This document shows positions 37,697-45,805 of a stretch of 64,000 nt of DNA, piece by piece. Location of the stretch: assembly GCF_002192415.1 (NCBI RefSeq), contig NZ_CP021780.1:620001-684000 (forward strand). The letters run 5' to 3'. The translations under genes were made by a program, and so were the position numbers. The DNA is from Paenibacillus donghaensis. GTDB taxonomy: Bacteria; Bacillota; Bacilli; Paenibacillales; Paenibacillaceae. Numbering within the stretch: position 1 is the first letter of the stretch; the number at the start of each line of letters is the position of its first letter. The notes under the pieces are model-generated. The model was given only the letters and a program-made list of their open reading frames with translations, was not told the DNA's origin and did no database searches.

Positions 37697-38323
37697 ATGC
37701 AATTATGGTTACGAATTTTATTGTTAGTAATAGTAGTACTTAGTGTTTCATCTTTTGTTTGGTTTCTTCTAGGTTCAACAGCATATTTTCAACGAGGGAT
37801 GGATATTATAGGAACTACTAATTTATGGGGTGGAGGTATTCCGGTTCTATTGTTCGCTGTATTATTTACTGTGTTACTTATAAAAGGATGGGCTCCAACG
37901 AGTGGGCTAGATTATGTTGGAATCTGCATTGTGATAGTGTTAGCCACAGCACTTTCTGCCGGACTGATTAAAAGTGTTAGTACCAACGGTTGGGCGGATG
38001 AAAAGATAAAAAGTGACTCGATACAGATTACGGATGACAAAAAGTATGAATATCGAATAGAATTAATTAATTTATTCCAAAGAAACAGTCATGCAAGACT
38101 CTATCTAAAAGATGTTGGTACAGAAGTTGAAACCTACATTCCGATGGAGATTCAGACGCGCAAGATTGTGGTACTTAGGGAGAGTCAAGTTAATCATTGG
38201 GTAGAACTCGAGGCAATAGATAATGCATCTCATTATATTCTGTATACGACAAAAGATCTTGGCATCCCTGAGGAAAAATTCAAGATCGACATTACAGCAG
38301 GAACATCAAGTAGAGTGAATTAA
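37697..38323 (+). CDS. Putative immunity protein of the Rhs lipase tip
   Basis: A 208-residue membrane protein with three hydrophobic segments (about 4-25, 45-65, 72-95) and a soluble C-terminal part (100-208). The family is not recognised. It begins 22 bp after the Rhs stop with RBS GGGGGAAGAG and shares the low GC of the toxin tip, as expected for a cognate immunity gene. A membrane-bound immunity protein would suit a lipase that attacks membranes. This role is inferred from position. Confidence 0.6.
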   Translation: MQLWLRILLLVIVVLSVSSFVWFLLGSTAYFQRGMDIIGTTNLWGGGIPVLLFAVLFTVLLIKGWAPTSGLDYVGICIVIVLATALSAGLIKSVSTNGWADEKIKSDSIQITDDKKYEYRIELINLFQRNSHARLYLKDVGTEVETYIPMEIQTRKIVVLRESQVNHWVELEAIDNASHYILYTTKDLGIPEEKFKIDITAGTSSRVN

Positions 38324-38474
38324 AGCAAAATTATTCTAACCACAGGTGAATCCTTCTGCTTGTGGTTCTTTTCTTTTCGCACCACCGCGGTGGCAGAATA
38401 GCCCCACCCAGTGCCGAATGAGCTGAATCGGTTCTTATAACTAGACCAAAATGTCGTATTCCCACGATAACTAT

Positions 38475-38806
38475 TTCCCCAAATTAAGTGTGCGCACAAG
38501 AAAAACTCTAATATTATCCCCATTTATCAAAAGCCAAATGATCAGCCTATGCACACGGGTATCGTTTTACCATCAGAAAGAGATAATGAACTTGCCGAGT
38601 TTGTGCCTTATAAAAGTTATCTGTTTATTGAGTTTGGTGATCAACTCGTAAAAATTGAAGCAATTGAGTAGTATTCTAAAATTTCAATTGCATTAACCCC
38701 AACCTTTATTGTAAGGGTAGTGGTGAAAGATGTTATTATCGATCCTAAAGCAAGAAATATACGTTCTGGTACTTATGATGCACTATTAAATAAGATGGGG
38801 GAATAA
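38475..38806 (+). pseudogene. Degenerate toxin-tip fragment
   Basis: An open frame without start reads PNDQPMHTGIVLPSERDNEL, FVPYKSYLFIEFGDQL to a TAG at 38669, then in the same frame VKDVIIDPKARNIRSGTYDA to GE and TAA at 38804. The next gene begins one base after this stop, as a toxin tip and its immunity gene often do. So it is probably a displaced effector end with one nonsense codon. The family is unknown. Confidence 0.4.
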
Positions 38807-38807
38807 G

Positions 38808-39332
38808 ATGCACACTCATTTTTGGAGGATTACAAAGTATAACCCAGCTAACCGTATTAATGGTGTTTATGAAAAAAAAGAATGGACTTCAATAAGCGAT
38901 ACTGGAAATTTATATCCAACTGGAGAGTTTTTGATTGAGCATTATCTTCAAACTGAATTATTATATATAGAGGCTATAATATCTATATTAAAGGAGAATA
39001 ATACAAACTTACTTCAAGTTAGAGACCTTGAAAAACATGATTTAAATTTATTAGACGAAAAATTTCATTACATTTATTCTGACGAAACAAAAAGCCTTTA
39101 TAGTAATGTAAAGAATAATGACTATATCTCTGGGGATGAATTAAAGTTATTATGTAAATTAATTCTAAGAGAAAAGCTTTGGTGTAAACTTCAAAGTGAG
39201 AATATGTTTGTGCACTTTGGTTTTGATTATTACATGTACATTGGAAGTAGGATGGAATGTAGTAGTTCTTTAGAATTTATAAGTAACTCAGGCCTATTTG
39301 TTGAATGTTACGAATCACCTTATTTAGAATAA
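38808..39332 (+). CDS. Orphan immunity-type protein
   Basis: A 174-residue soluble acidic protein (MHTHFWRITKYNPANRINGV, KKEWTSISDTGN at the start). I recall similar short proteins next to Rhs/WapA-type toxins, but no named family is assigned. GGGGG at 38797-38801 is the RBS and the start is one base after the toxin-tip remnant's stop. It would protect against toxins from sister strains whose tip this locus has lost. Low GC, like its neighbours. Confidence 0.55.
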   Translation: MHTHFWRITKYNPANRINGVYEKKEWTSISDTGNLYPTGEFLIEHYLQTELLYIEAIISILKENNTNLLQVRDLEKHDLNLLDEKFHYIYSDETKSLYSNVKNNDYISGDELKLLCKLILREKLWCKLQSENMFVHFGFDYYMYIGSRMECSSSLEFISNSGLFVECYESPYLE

Positions 39333-39572
39333 GTATAGTATTTACTTTAAGCCACATAAGAGTGAAATATCTGCACGTGGCTTTTTATAGTTTTAGTATT
39401 AGCCTCAACAAGAGTGGATTTTACTTTCATGAATTAGTTGGTTTTCCATTTCTTGCTCAAATTCCTTTATTCAAAAGGGTGAAATAAAATAGAAAACGTT
39501 AAAAAATTACTTTGAAACTCAAATTGATTAATTACTGGAGTACCCAATCAAAAATGATGAAAGGTGATAATA

Positions 39573-40085
39573 GTGAACACTTTAAATCTCATGCTCCCAT
39601 ACAATTTTTTTGTTTTAAATTTGGTTAATATAACGTGGAGTGACATCTTGTTTGCAATTAAACAACGCTTTCTGACTTATGAAGCTGCAATTGAACATGC
39701 TATACATGTGATTAATAGAGAGGAACTACCCTCTAATGATGTCATAGAGTTGGCTTGTTTAGATAAAGAAGAAGATATTGATTTATATCTAGATAAGCTG
39801 TCGAGCTCAATCTCTGAAAAAGACTACAGTATGGCAAAAGAAAAAAATTTATATCTAATATTGAAGTGGGTGTTTGAAAATAAAAATAATTATTCAGATC
39901 CGCTTGAAGTGGTTGAATGTATTTATGCGGATTTTGACTACCCGGAGGAAATTTCTCGGTTTGTACGATATATGCCAACAAATCAGCCTATGCTTTATTC
40001 GTTAGAATTAAATATAGAACGATTATATAAGAATTGGAATGACTATTTGGAGAAACAAAAAAAGAGATATTCTGTTTCGGATTAA
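39573..40085 (+). CDS. DUF2247-like protein, candidate orphan immunity
   Basis: The protein of about 170 residues begins near a GTG at 39573 (AAAGGTGAT just upstream; GTG 39564 is also possible). WSDILFAIKQRFLTYEAAIE near the start and acidic helices resemble DUF2247 proteins, which sit in Rhs/polymorphic toxin loci. No toxin tip is seen directly before it. 39333-39560 holds a hairpin CCACATAAGAGTG/CACGTGG-like and no gene. Confidence 0.5.
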   Translation: MNTLNLMLPYNFFVLNLVNITWSDILFAIKQRFLTYEAAIEHAIHVINREELPSNDVIELACLDKEEDIDLYLDKLSSSISEKDYSMAKEKNLYLILKWVFENKNNYSDPLEVVECIYADFDYPEEISRFVRYMPTNQPMLYSLELNIERLYKNWNDYLEKQKKRYSVSD

Positions 40086-40193
40086 AAGGTAATAATACAA
40101 TCAAATAGAAGCAGCAAGGTAGCGATTTTTCTATTATTGGAAGATCGCTATTTTGGCTATTGTGCAGGTTCGACAAAGAACTCATGAACGATA

Positions 40194-40246
40194 GCGGGCA
40201 CGGCGGTGAAGATACTCTTTTATCTCAGTGATGCGCAGGCAGCGTC
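40194..40246 (+). pseudogene. Scrap of Rhs core
   Basis: GCGGGCACGGCGG, GAAGA-CTCTTTTATCTCAG and TGATGCGCAGG...CAGCGTC match the Rhs gene at about 36737-36799 (GTAA...LYYLSDAQGSV), with small deletions. It is a leftover of a duplicated core end, which marks where an older toxin tip was joined. Confidence 0.65.
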
Positions 40247-40276
40247 GAAGATCAGGAATATATAAATACAAAGATT

Positions 40277-40539
40277 GCTGAGAGTTAGATATCCCTATAC
40301 TAAGTTTAGAAGAGGCAAAGGATATTAAAAAAAATACATCAAAAAGTATAGTATTCAGATCGCTAAGTACTTATTATGTTGGTAACTTAGCGGCTGGAAG
40401 AGGAATTCTTTCCAAACACACCTCCCCACACCGAGAATGGTCTTTACTAGAACAATGGCGTGCTGAATTAACAAGGCCGTTAGCCATAATTACTGCCATG
40501 GGAAATCTCCACGTAAAATTAAATGATTTGAAAGGTGGA
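40277..40539 (+). pseudogene. Open frame before Imm8, possible toxin-tip remnant
   Basis: No start codon is seen, but 87 codons stay open after a TGA at about 40274 and run in frame into the Imm8-like gene: SLEEAKDIKKNTSKSIVFRS, then YYVGNLAAGRGILSKHTSP. It follows the Rhs core scrap, so an effector tip is a fair guess. Function unknown. Confidence 0.3.
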
Positions 40540-40947
40540 ATGCGTGTGATAATACCCAAGCTTAAAGGTATTGATTTTGTTGGAAACCCAGAAAAACAGA
40601 CTAATTTTAATGTGAGAGCAACAGCTTACATTTCAGAAGAAAATGATAAGGGTGCAGACTGCTTTCATTTTCAAGTGATTTCATTAGAATTTCTAGCGAG
40701 ATTTTTAAGTGAAAATAATGTTTTTGATGGAAGGGCGACATTCAATGTTAGTGAATTTGACCTAGATTTGTTGGAGCTAGAAATAAATAAGATTTTAAAG
40801 GATTGTATCCGCCCTACTTGGGATGAAGTGGCAAAGGCTATTAACCGATATTTGAGATGGGAATATGATAACATTCAATACTTTTCGAGTGAGGAGGTAC
40901 AAAGAAGGGTAGACCTATCACAGAAGAGGCTGCAATCTCCAAACTGA
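40540..40947 (+). CDS. Imm8-like immunity protein
   Basis: 135 residues from ATG 40540 (AAAGGTGG directly upstream; a farther ATG at 40498 is in frame). The central CFHFQVISLEFLARFLSENN and the C-terminal W-D-x-V-A-K-A-I-NRYLRWEYDN are like the Imm8 family of immunity proteins found with polymorphic toxins. It is the fourth immunity-type gene downstream of the Rhs gene. 40948-41107 shows nothing. Confidence 0.55.
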   Translation: MRVIIPKLKGIDFVGNPEKQTNFNVRATAYISEENDKGADCFHFQVISLEFLARFLSENNVFDGRATFNVSEFDLDLLELEINKILKDCIRPTWDEVAKAINRYLRWEYDNIQYFSSEEVQRRVDLSQKRLQSPN

Positions 40948-41107
40948 TGTCAAACAGGAACCGATGGAACTTACACTCTACAAACAAACGTTATGATTTT
41001 GTACTGAAAGGACGATCCCTACCCTTTTGCAGCCTTCATTACTGGGGAAGTCGTATACCTCAAACTTGTTTTATTTTTATACATAGATGCCCGTACTCAT
41101 TTTTCCC

Positions 41108-41381
41108 GTACATGCACTTCTGGGCATTTACCCACATACAATAAAAGGACCATGAACCCGTAGTTCAAACTACAGGTCGGTTTCATTGTACATGTGCGGG
41201 AGGTGTCGCCAAGTTGCCAGGAATTATAAGCACGGTAGCGCTGCTGATCAAAGAACTGACACTGCTGGTATCCTACGTAAGGAACAACGCTTTTCCCCAG
41301 CCGCTCTCGGAGCAGGATGAAAGCAAATACTTAGGGATGCTGATTGAACATAACCTCAGGTTGGTGGCCCATATCGTCAAG
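41108..41381 (+). repeat. Direct repeat of the sigK 5' region (copy 1)
   Basis: Nearly identical to 43066-43370: leader, CATACAAT box, leader hairpin, GGGAGGTG RBS, TTG start and the first codons. It lacks 33 bases (11 codons, [11 protein letters not shown]) and stops matching after CATATCGT at about 41377. Confidence 0.9.
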
Positions 41382-41390
41382 ACGTTATAA
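41214..41390 (+). pseudogene. sigK 5' fragment (copy 1)
   Basis: A 58-codon frame from the same TTG start as the full gene: [20 protein letters not shown] through [13 protein letters not shown], then KTL and stop. Only the N-terminal region before the -10-binding domain remains, with an internal 11-codon deletion. It cannot work as a sigma factor. It ends at the same codon where copies 4 and 5 begin. Confidence 0.85.
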
Positions 41391-41650
41391 ACAAACTCCA
41401 ACGTAAAATTGTTATTTTTTCGGAACGGGTGTTGCTTAAAAAGGCGGGTAAACAGAAGCAGTTTGTGATCCTCAAAGAACAGTGAGTTAAATATTTTAGG
41501 CATAAAGGTTTTGGATTGGACAAGCTTACTCCTCGAATAGAGGCTTTTCTTTGGAACACAAAAAATCATACCCTGGTAGGATACGGTTTGTTATAATGAG
41601 GTTTGTACAACGGCATAAGGGCGGTCGGCTAATCTCCCGGAAGGGAGGTG
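41391..41650. other. Gap with short terminator-like hairpin
   Basis: No gene supported. A frame from 41385 to 41491 (KLQRKIVIFSERVLLKKAGK) has no start. CCTCGAATAGAGG followed by CTTTTCTTT at 41533-41554 is a small terminator-like hairpin. Confidence 0.4.
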
Positions 41651-41740
41651 ATGCCCGTGGAGGTATACCAAGCGTTGACGCTAATGATTTCATTTGCGAC
41701 ACTGATTGTGTTGATCCTTTCATTCCACAAAAAGAAATAG
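41651..41740 (+). CDS. Small hydrophobic type I toxin (holin-like)
   Basis: A 29-residue peptide: MPVEVYQALTLMISFATL, then IVLILSFHKKK. One membrane helix, a short N-terminus and a basic end fit the TxpA/BsrG/putative holin-like toxin family. RBS GGGAGGTG lies at 41643-41650. An antisense RNA from the other strand overlaps the 3' end (next entry). Overproduction of such peptides damages the membrane; they are held off by the antisense RNA. Too short for ordinary ORF calling. Confidence 0.85.
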   Translation: MPVEVYQALTLMISFATLIVLILSFHKKK

Positions 41741-41845
41741 ACCGCCCCGACGAAGGATAACGGTCTATCTCTGGCCCATTCCGTAAGCTGCCGCTCTTAA
41801 TGCGGATTGTACACGGGAGTCGTGTTGACGCACGGCTCCTTCTAT
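41728..41845 (-). ncRNA. Antisense antitoxin RNA of the type I pair
   Basis: On the minus strand, TTGAGG (41875-41880) and TAAGAT (41852-41857) are separated by 17 bp, a good sigma-A promoter, giving a start near 41845. The transcript would run into the toxin's 3' end and stop at AGACCG/CGGTCT (41739-41766) followed by ATTTCTTTTT. This is the layout of RatA/SR4-type antitoxins. Ends are predicted. Confidence 0.7.
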
Positions 41846-41855
41846 ATTCTTATCT
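41815..41855 (+). terminator. Terminator of the type I toxin mRNA
   Basis: GGAGTCGTG pairs with CGCACGGCTCC (one bulge) over TTGA, followed by a T-rich tract. Confidence 0.65.
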
Positions 41856-41949
41856 TATCATAACAAGCAATATACCTCAAACTCTGTATTACTTAATTTA
41901 TATTATACCGCAAGAAAATAAACATCGAAATATGGCTCAAAACCAAAAT

Positions 41950-42140
41950 CAGCGGTTGCCCCCTAGTGAATGATGCCCGCTACGGGTTCGGAGGGTTCTT
42001 ACGATCGCTGTTAAAGCCCGATTTCCTGATTGTTACCTGATTATAGGTGAAATCGGTCTTTAAAGGCGAACACTACCGTTTCTCCAGAATCCCTCCGACC
42101 CTCCGCTCTGTTCACTCGTATAGTCAACCCCTGATTTTTA
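41950..42140. repeat. Candidate intergenic repeat with internal palindrome
   Basis: GGAGGGTTCTTACGATCG...CCAGAATCCCTCC at its ends, with AAAGCCCGATTTC / GAAATCGGTCTTT in the middle. It has no coding signal. The outer GGAGGG/CCCTCC and inner arms suggest a folded repeat or a small non-autonomous element. A comparison with the genome is needed to prove that it recurs. Confidence 0.4.
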
Positions 42141-42224
42141 GATTGAGCCCGAAATATATCATCTTTTTTTATTTTATGCAGGATTATTTCTTAACGGAGT
42201 GATGATTTGATGCATCTATGAAAC

Positions 42225-42728
42225 ATGGAATATACGCTTGGTAACTCTTATGCGCGTATAAATAACATTGAAACGGCTATGTCTTCATCCGGTAGAATCA
42301 TTGAGGGTGCCGTAATGGTCCCGCTTAGGTTTGTCGGAGAGGCTTTCGGAGCAAAGGTAACTTGGAACGCAACGGCAAGATCGATCACGATATCTTCCAC
42401 CGCCCCTCTGCTTACTTCTATTTCTCCTGAGCCTACTGGGAATTCTGCTTCCAATCTGATGAATAACGGTTTTGCCGTTAAGCAGGGAAAGTGGATTTAT
42501 GGACTTGAAAATGAACATTCAGGTTATCCAACCGGAGGGAATGGCGGTCATCTGTATAAAGTGAACGAGGATGGCGGAGAGATTACCACGCTGATTCCGG
42601 CTCAAGCGCGAATGTTGAATGTTCAAGGGGATTGGATTTTTTATATTGCTATTGATGGTATTTACAAAATACGCACAGATGGCAGCGAAGTGACTCAGCT
42701 TACCGACTCATCTTCCTCACGAGCATAA
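42225..42728 (+). pseudogene. Copper-amine-oxidase-N / DUF5050-like protein fragment
   Basis: 167 residues: part of a copper-amine-oxidase-N-like domain (VMVPLRFVGEAFGAKVTWNA), then a DUF5050-type propeller start (GKWIYGLENEHSGY; GDWIFYIAIDGIYKIRTDGS). The N-terminal signal and the rest of the propeller are missing. It ends in TAA just as the transglutaminase-like fragment begins, so it is a product of deletion. Confidence 0.65.
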
Positions 42729-42990
42729 AGCTGTCTGCCAAGGGTATGCAATAACTATGAACGTACTGTTAGAACTAGCCAATGTGGAAAGTTATTATAT
42801 AACAGGATTGACCAATGGAGGCGGTCATGCATGGAATATCATTGTCCTAAATGGTGTCTATTATCACTTGGATGCGACATGGGATGACCCTGCCCCGGAT
42901 AATCCGTGACATGTCAGATATGATTATTTTCTGATATCGGATGATAAGATGGCTCTGGATCATGAATTTGATAAGAAGGAATCAAAGAAT
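42726..42990 (+). pseudogene. Transglutaminase-like domain fragment
   Basis: The frame AVCQGYAITMNVLLELANVE, GGGHAWNIIVLNGVYYHLDATW has the Cys, His and Asp of the transglutaminase/protease fold (CQGY, HAWN, DATWDDP). It meets a TGA at 42907 and continues YDYFLISDDKMALDHEF. It is joined to the propeller fragment and ends before the sigK leader. Dead. Confidence 0.7.
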
Positions 42991-43085
42991 TTTTGGAGAG
43001 AAACAAGATTTTAGAAGAAGTTACTATTGATTTTGAATAACTCGTACCTATTTCCTGCGTACATGCACTTCTGGGCATTTACCCA

Positions 43086-43140
43086 CATACAATAAAAGGA
43101 CCATGAACCCGTAGTTCAAACTACAGATCGGTTTCATTGT
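43086..43140 (+). promoter_or_regulatory. sigK: Likely sigE-type -10 box and leader hairpin of sigK
   Basis: CATACAAT at 43086-43093 matches the sigma-E -10 consensus; the -35 is not clear. The leader holds GTAGTTCAAACTAC, a perfect inverted repeat, within longer ATGAACC/GGTTTCAT arms. In spore formers sigK is transcribed in the mother cell by sigma-E with SpoIIID; this is known for the family, not shown here. Confidence 0.5.
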
Positions 43141-43164
43141 ACATGTGCGGGAGGTGTCGCCAAG

Positions 43165-43866
43165 TTGCCAGGAATTATAAGCACGGTAGCGCTGCTGATC
43201 AAAGAACTGACACTGCTGGTATCCTACGTAAGGAACAACGCTTTTCCCCAGCCGCTCTCGGAGCAGGATGAAAGCAAATACTTAGGGATGATGGCCGAGG
43301 GAGATGCGAAGGCACGGAACCTGCTGATTGAGCATAACCTCAGGCTGGTGGCCCATATCGTGAAAAAATTCGATAACACCGGAGAGGATATGGAGGATTT
43401 AATCTCCATCGGCACCATAGGCCTGATCAAGGCGATTGAGAGCTATCGTCCGAATAAGGGCACGAAGCTTGCCACTTTTGCTGCCCGTTGTATCGAAAAT
43501 GAAATTCTGATGCATCTTCGTTCCCTTAAAAAAACACGCAAGGATGTATCCCTGCATGATCCAATTGGGACAGACAAGGAAGGTAACGAAATTACACTTA
43601 TAGATATTCTTGGCTCTGAAGCCGACGATGTCATCAAAGAAGTCGACCTCAAAATTGAGAAGAGTAAGATTTACCGCAACCTGGATATTTTGGATGATCG
43701 GGAAAAGGAAGTCGTGGTGGGTCGTTTTGGGCTGGATACCGGCGGAGAAGAGCGAACGCAACGTGAAATAGCCAAGGAATTGGGCATCAGTCGCAGTTAT
43801 GTATCGAGAATTGAGAAACGGGCGCTGATGAAGCTGTATCATGAGTTTTATAAAGCAAAGCGGTAA
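43165..43866 (+). CDS. sigK: RNA polymerase sporulation sigma factor SigK (copy 2, complete)
   Basis: A 233-residue sigma-70-type factor, the only full copy of the six in the window. Region 2 is about 50-130 ([40 protein letters not shown]), region 3 is short, and region 4 is 180-230 ([20 protein letters not shown]). It drives late mother-cell genes for coat and cortex. TTG start with GGGAGGTG at 43150-43157. The first about 20 residues look like the pro-sequence removed by SpoIVFB. It is continuous, not split by a skin element. A terminator follows, then the nested introns. Confidence 0.92.
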   Translation: MPGIISTVALLIKELTLLVSYVRNNAFPQPLSEQDESKYLGMMAEGDAKARNLLIEHNLRLVAHIVKKFDNTGEDMEDLISIGTIGLIKAIESYRPNKGTKLATFAARCIENEILMHLRSLKKTRKDVSLHDPIGTDKEGNEITLIDILGSEADDVIKEVDLKIEKSKIYRNLDILDDREKEVVVGRFGLDTGGEERTQREIAKELGISRSYVSRIEKRALMKLYHEFYKAKR

Positions 43867-43913
43867 CTCAGAGACAGAGTATAGAAGCTTCCGTTAGAAC
43901 ATATTGCACTCAG

Positions 43914-43948
43914 AAGGCGGCGAATCTTCGGAGAAGTCGCCTTTTTAT
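43914..43948 (+). terminator. sigK terminator, target of a group II intron
   Basis: AAGGCGGC pairs with GTCGCCTT over GAATCTTCGGAGAA, followed by TTTTTAT. The group II intron begins at the next base, as is usual for group IIC introns, which insert after terminators. Confidence 0.85.
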
Positions 43949-44509
43949 GTGCGCCCAGCATGGGCGCTATCTATAGGGTGAAAGTCCCGAATGGTGAAGG
44001 CAGTAGTAGCCATTAGCTTAAGACAAGGGTGTCCAACGTGAGGTGGAATCTGAAGGAAGTCGGCGGCAAACCTCCGGTTCGAGGAACACGAATCTCATAT
44101 CAGGCTAACGTTCATTGGATGAGACTGCATAACAAGTTAAAGTCCTTACTGCCGAAGATGAACGGAAGTAAATGAGGCGAATAGATGGAGGGAAAGATAG
44201 CGTTCTTACCTGGGGAGATCTGTGCGAAACACGAAGACAACTTTGTAACCCTGTTCGTGAGGACAGGCTGAACGCACAGAAGTCAGCAGACGTCATAGTA
44301 CGCAAGCTGTTGCAATAGCTGCGGAAGGACCGAACATGAAATAGGTATTTGTACATCCAGGCGTTCAAGATGAGTAATGAAAGCAGAATATCCGAAAGGA
44401 ACTGACTGAAGAAGGAAGCGGTGAATTCCGTGTGGGGCTTCGGCAGGGCAGAATTCATCTCTGGCACAAGAGGAAAGTACAAATCACGTAAAGAGAGGTA
44501 TATAAAAAA

Positions 44510-45772
44510 ATGTTGGAGCAGTTACTGTCACGGGAAAATCTTCTACAAGCGTTAAAGCGTGTGGAAGCCAATAAAGGAAGCCATGGCGTAGATGGGATGT
44601 CCGTAAAATCCTTACGAGAACACATCGTACACAACTGGCAATCCTTACGGCAAGCGATAGAAGAAGGAACCTACCAACCTAGCCCCGTGCGTCGGGTCGA
44701 AATCCCGAAACCGAATGGCGGAGGTGTCAGGAAGTTAGGAATTCCTACCGTGACCGACCGAATGCTACAGCAAGCCATCGCCCAGGTGTTAACCCCATTG
44801 TTCGATCCACAGTTTTCCGAGCACAGTTATGGATTTCGCCCCAAAAGGCGGGGACATGATGCCGTAAGGGAAGCAAGAGGATTCATGAAAGAAGGATACC
44901 GATTTGTAGTCGACCTGGACTTGGAGAAATTCTTTGATCGCGTCAACCATGACCGTCTAATGCTGAAGATTTCGGAGAAAGTGAAGGACAAGAAAGTCCT
45001 TTTACTTATTCGTAAATACCTTCAATCGGGCGTGATGGAGAACGGGTTAGTTCAACCGACACTAGAAGGAGCACCGCAAGGGGGTCCTTTGAGTCCGTTA
45101 TTATCTAACATTGTACTGGACGAGTTGGACAAGGAATTAGAGAAACGTGGACACCACTTCGTCCGCTATGCGGATGACTGTAATATCTACGTGAAAACGC
45201 CAAGAGCAGGCGAACGAGTCAAGACATCCGTCACCCGATTCATCGAGACAAGGCTAAAACTCAAGGTGAACCAAGGAAAGAGTGCAGTAGACCGACCCTG
45301 GAAACGGAAATTTCTTGGGTTTAGTTTTAGTGTGGACAAAGAGCCGAAGGTGAGAATAGCGAAGCAGTCCTTACAGAAAGCGAAGGTCAGAATTCGAGAG
45401 ATCACGTCTCGAAAGAAACCGATGAAGATGGAAGAGCGAATCAAGGAACTAAACCAATACCTAATGGGATGGTGCGGGTACTTCTCGCTAGCGGATACAC
45501 CAAGTGTTCTTCAAGACATGGATAAATGGGTACGAAGAAGGCTACGAATGTGCCTTTGGAAGCAATGGAAGAACCCGAGAACCAAAGTCAAAAGGCTACT
45601 ATCCTTAGGCATGCCTAAGAATAAAGCCTATGAATGGGGAAATACCCGAAAAGGGTATTGGCGAATAGCAGGAAGTCCAATTTTGTCACGAGCATTGAAT
45701 AACCAATACTGGGAATCCAATGGACTCAAGAGCTTATTGGACAGATACAACTCACTACGGAATATTTCATGA
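44510..45772 (+). CDS. Group II intron reverse transcriptase/maturase (outer intron)
   Basis: A 420-residue protein of the IIC length. RT palm motifs are intact: LVPIPKPNGG-like VEIPKPNGGGVRKLGIPT, EHSYGFRPKRRGHDAV, VVDLDLEKFFDRVNHD, GAPQGGPLSPLLSN and the catalytic YADD in FVRYADDCN. A maturase X domain follows (residues about 300-370). There is no HNH endonuclease, as is usual in IIC. It copies and splices its intron. It sits between the intron's domain I-IV and domain V. Confidence 0.92.
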   Translation: MLEQLLSRENLLQALKRVEANKGSHGVDGMSVKSLREHIVHNWQSLRQAIEEGTYQPSPVRRVEIPKPNGGGVRKLGIPTVTDRMLQQAIAQVLTPLFDPQFSEHSYGFRPKRRGHDAVREARGFMKEGYRFVVDLDLEKFFDRVNHDRLMLKISEKVKDKKVLLLIRKYLQSGVMENGLVQPTLEGAPQGGPLSPLLSNIVLDELDKELEKRGHHFVRYADDCNIYVKTPRAGERVKTSVTRFIETRLKLKVNQGKSAVDRPWKRKFLGFSFSVDKEPKVRIAKQSLQKAKVRIREITSRKKPMKMEERIKELNQYLMGWCGYFSLADTPSVLQDMDKWVRRRLRMCLWKQWKNPRTKVKRLLSLGMPKNKAYEWGNTRKGYWRIAGSPILSRALNNQYWESNGLKSLLDRYNSLRNIS

Positions 45773-45805
45773 ACCGCCGTATACCGAACGGTACGTACGG
45801 TGGTG

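Noticed and set aside
38320..38523. 67-codon minus-strand frame after the immunity gene
   Set aside because: No RBS was found and it overlaps the open frame of the toxin-tip remnant on the other strand.
40947..41144. 65-codon frame after the Imm8-like gene
   Set aside because: No RBS, no family, and it runs into the duplicated sigK leader.
43165..43866. Skin-element split of sigK
   Set aside because: The full copy is continuous; no SpoIVCA-like recombinase is in the window.
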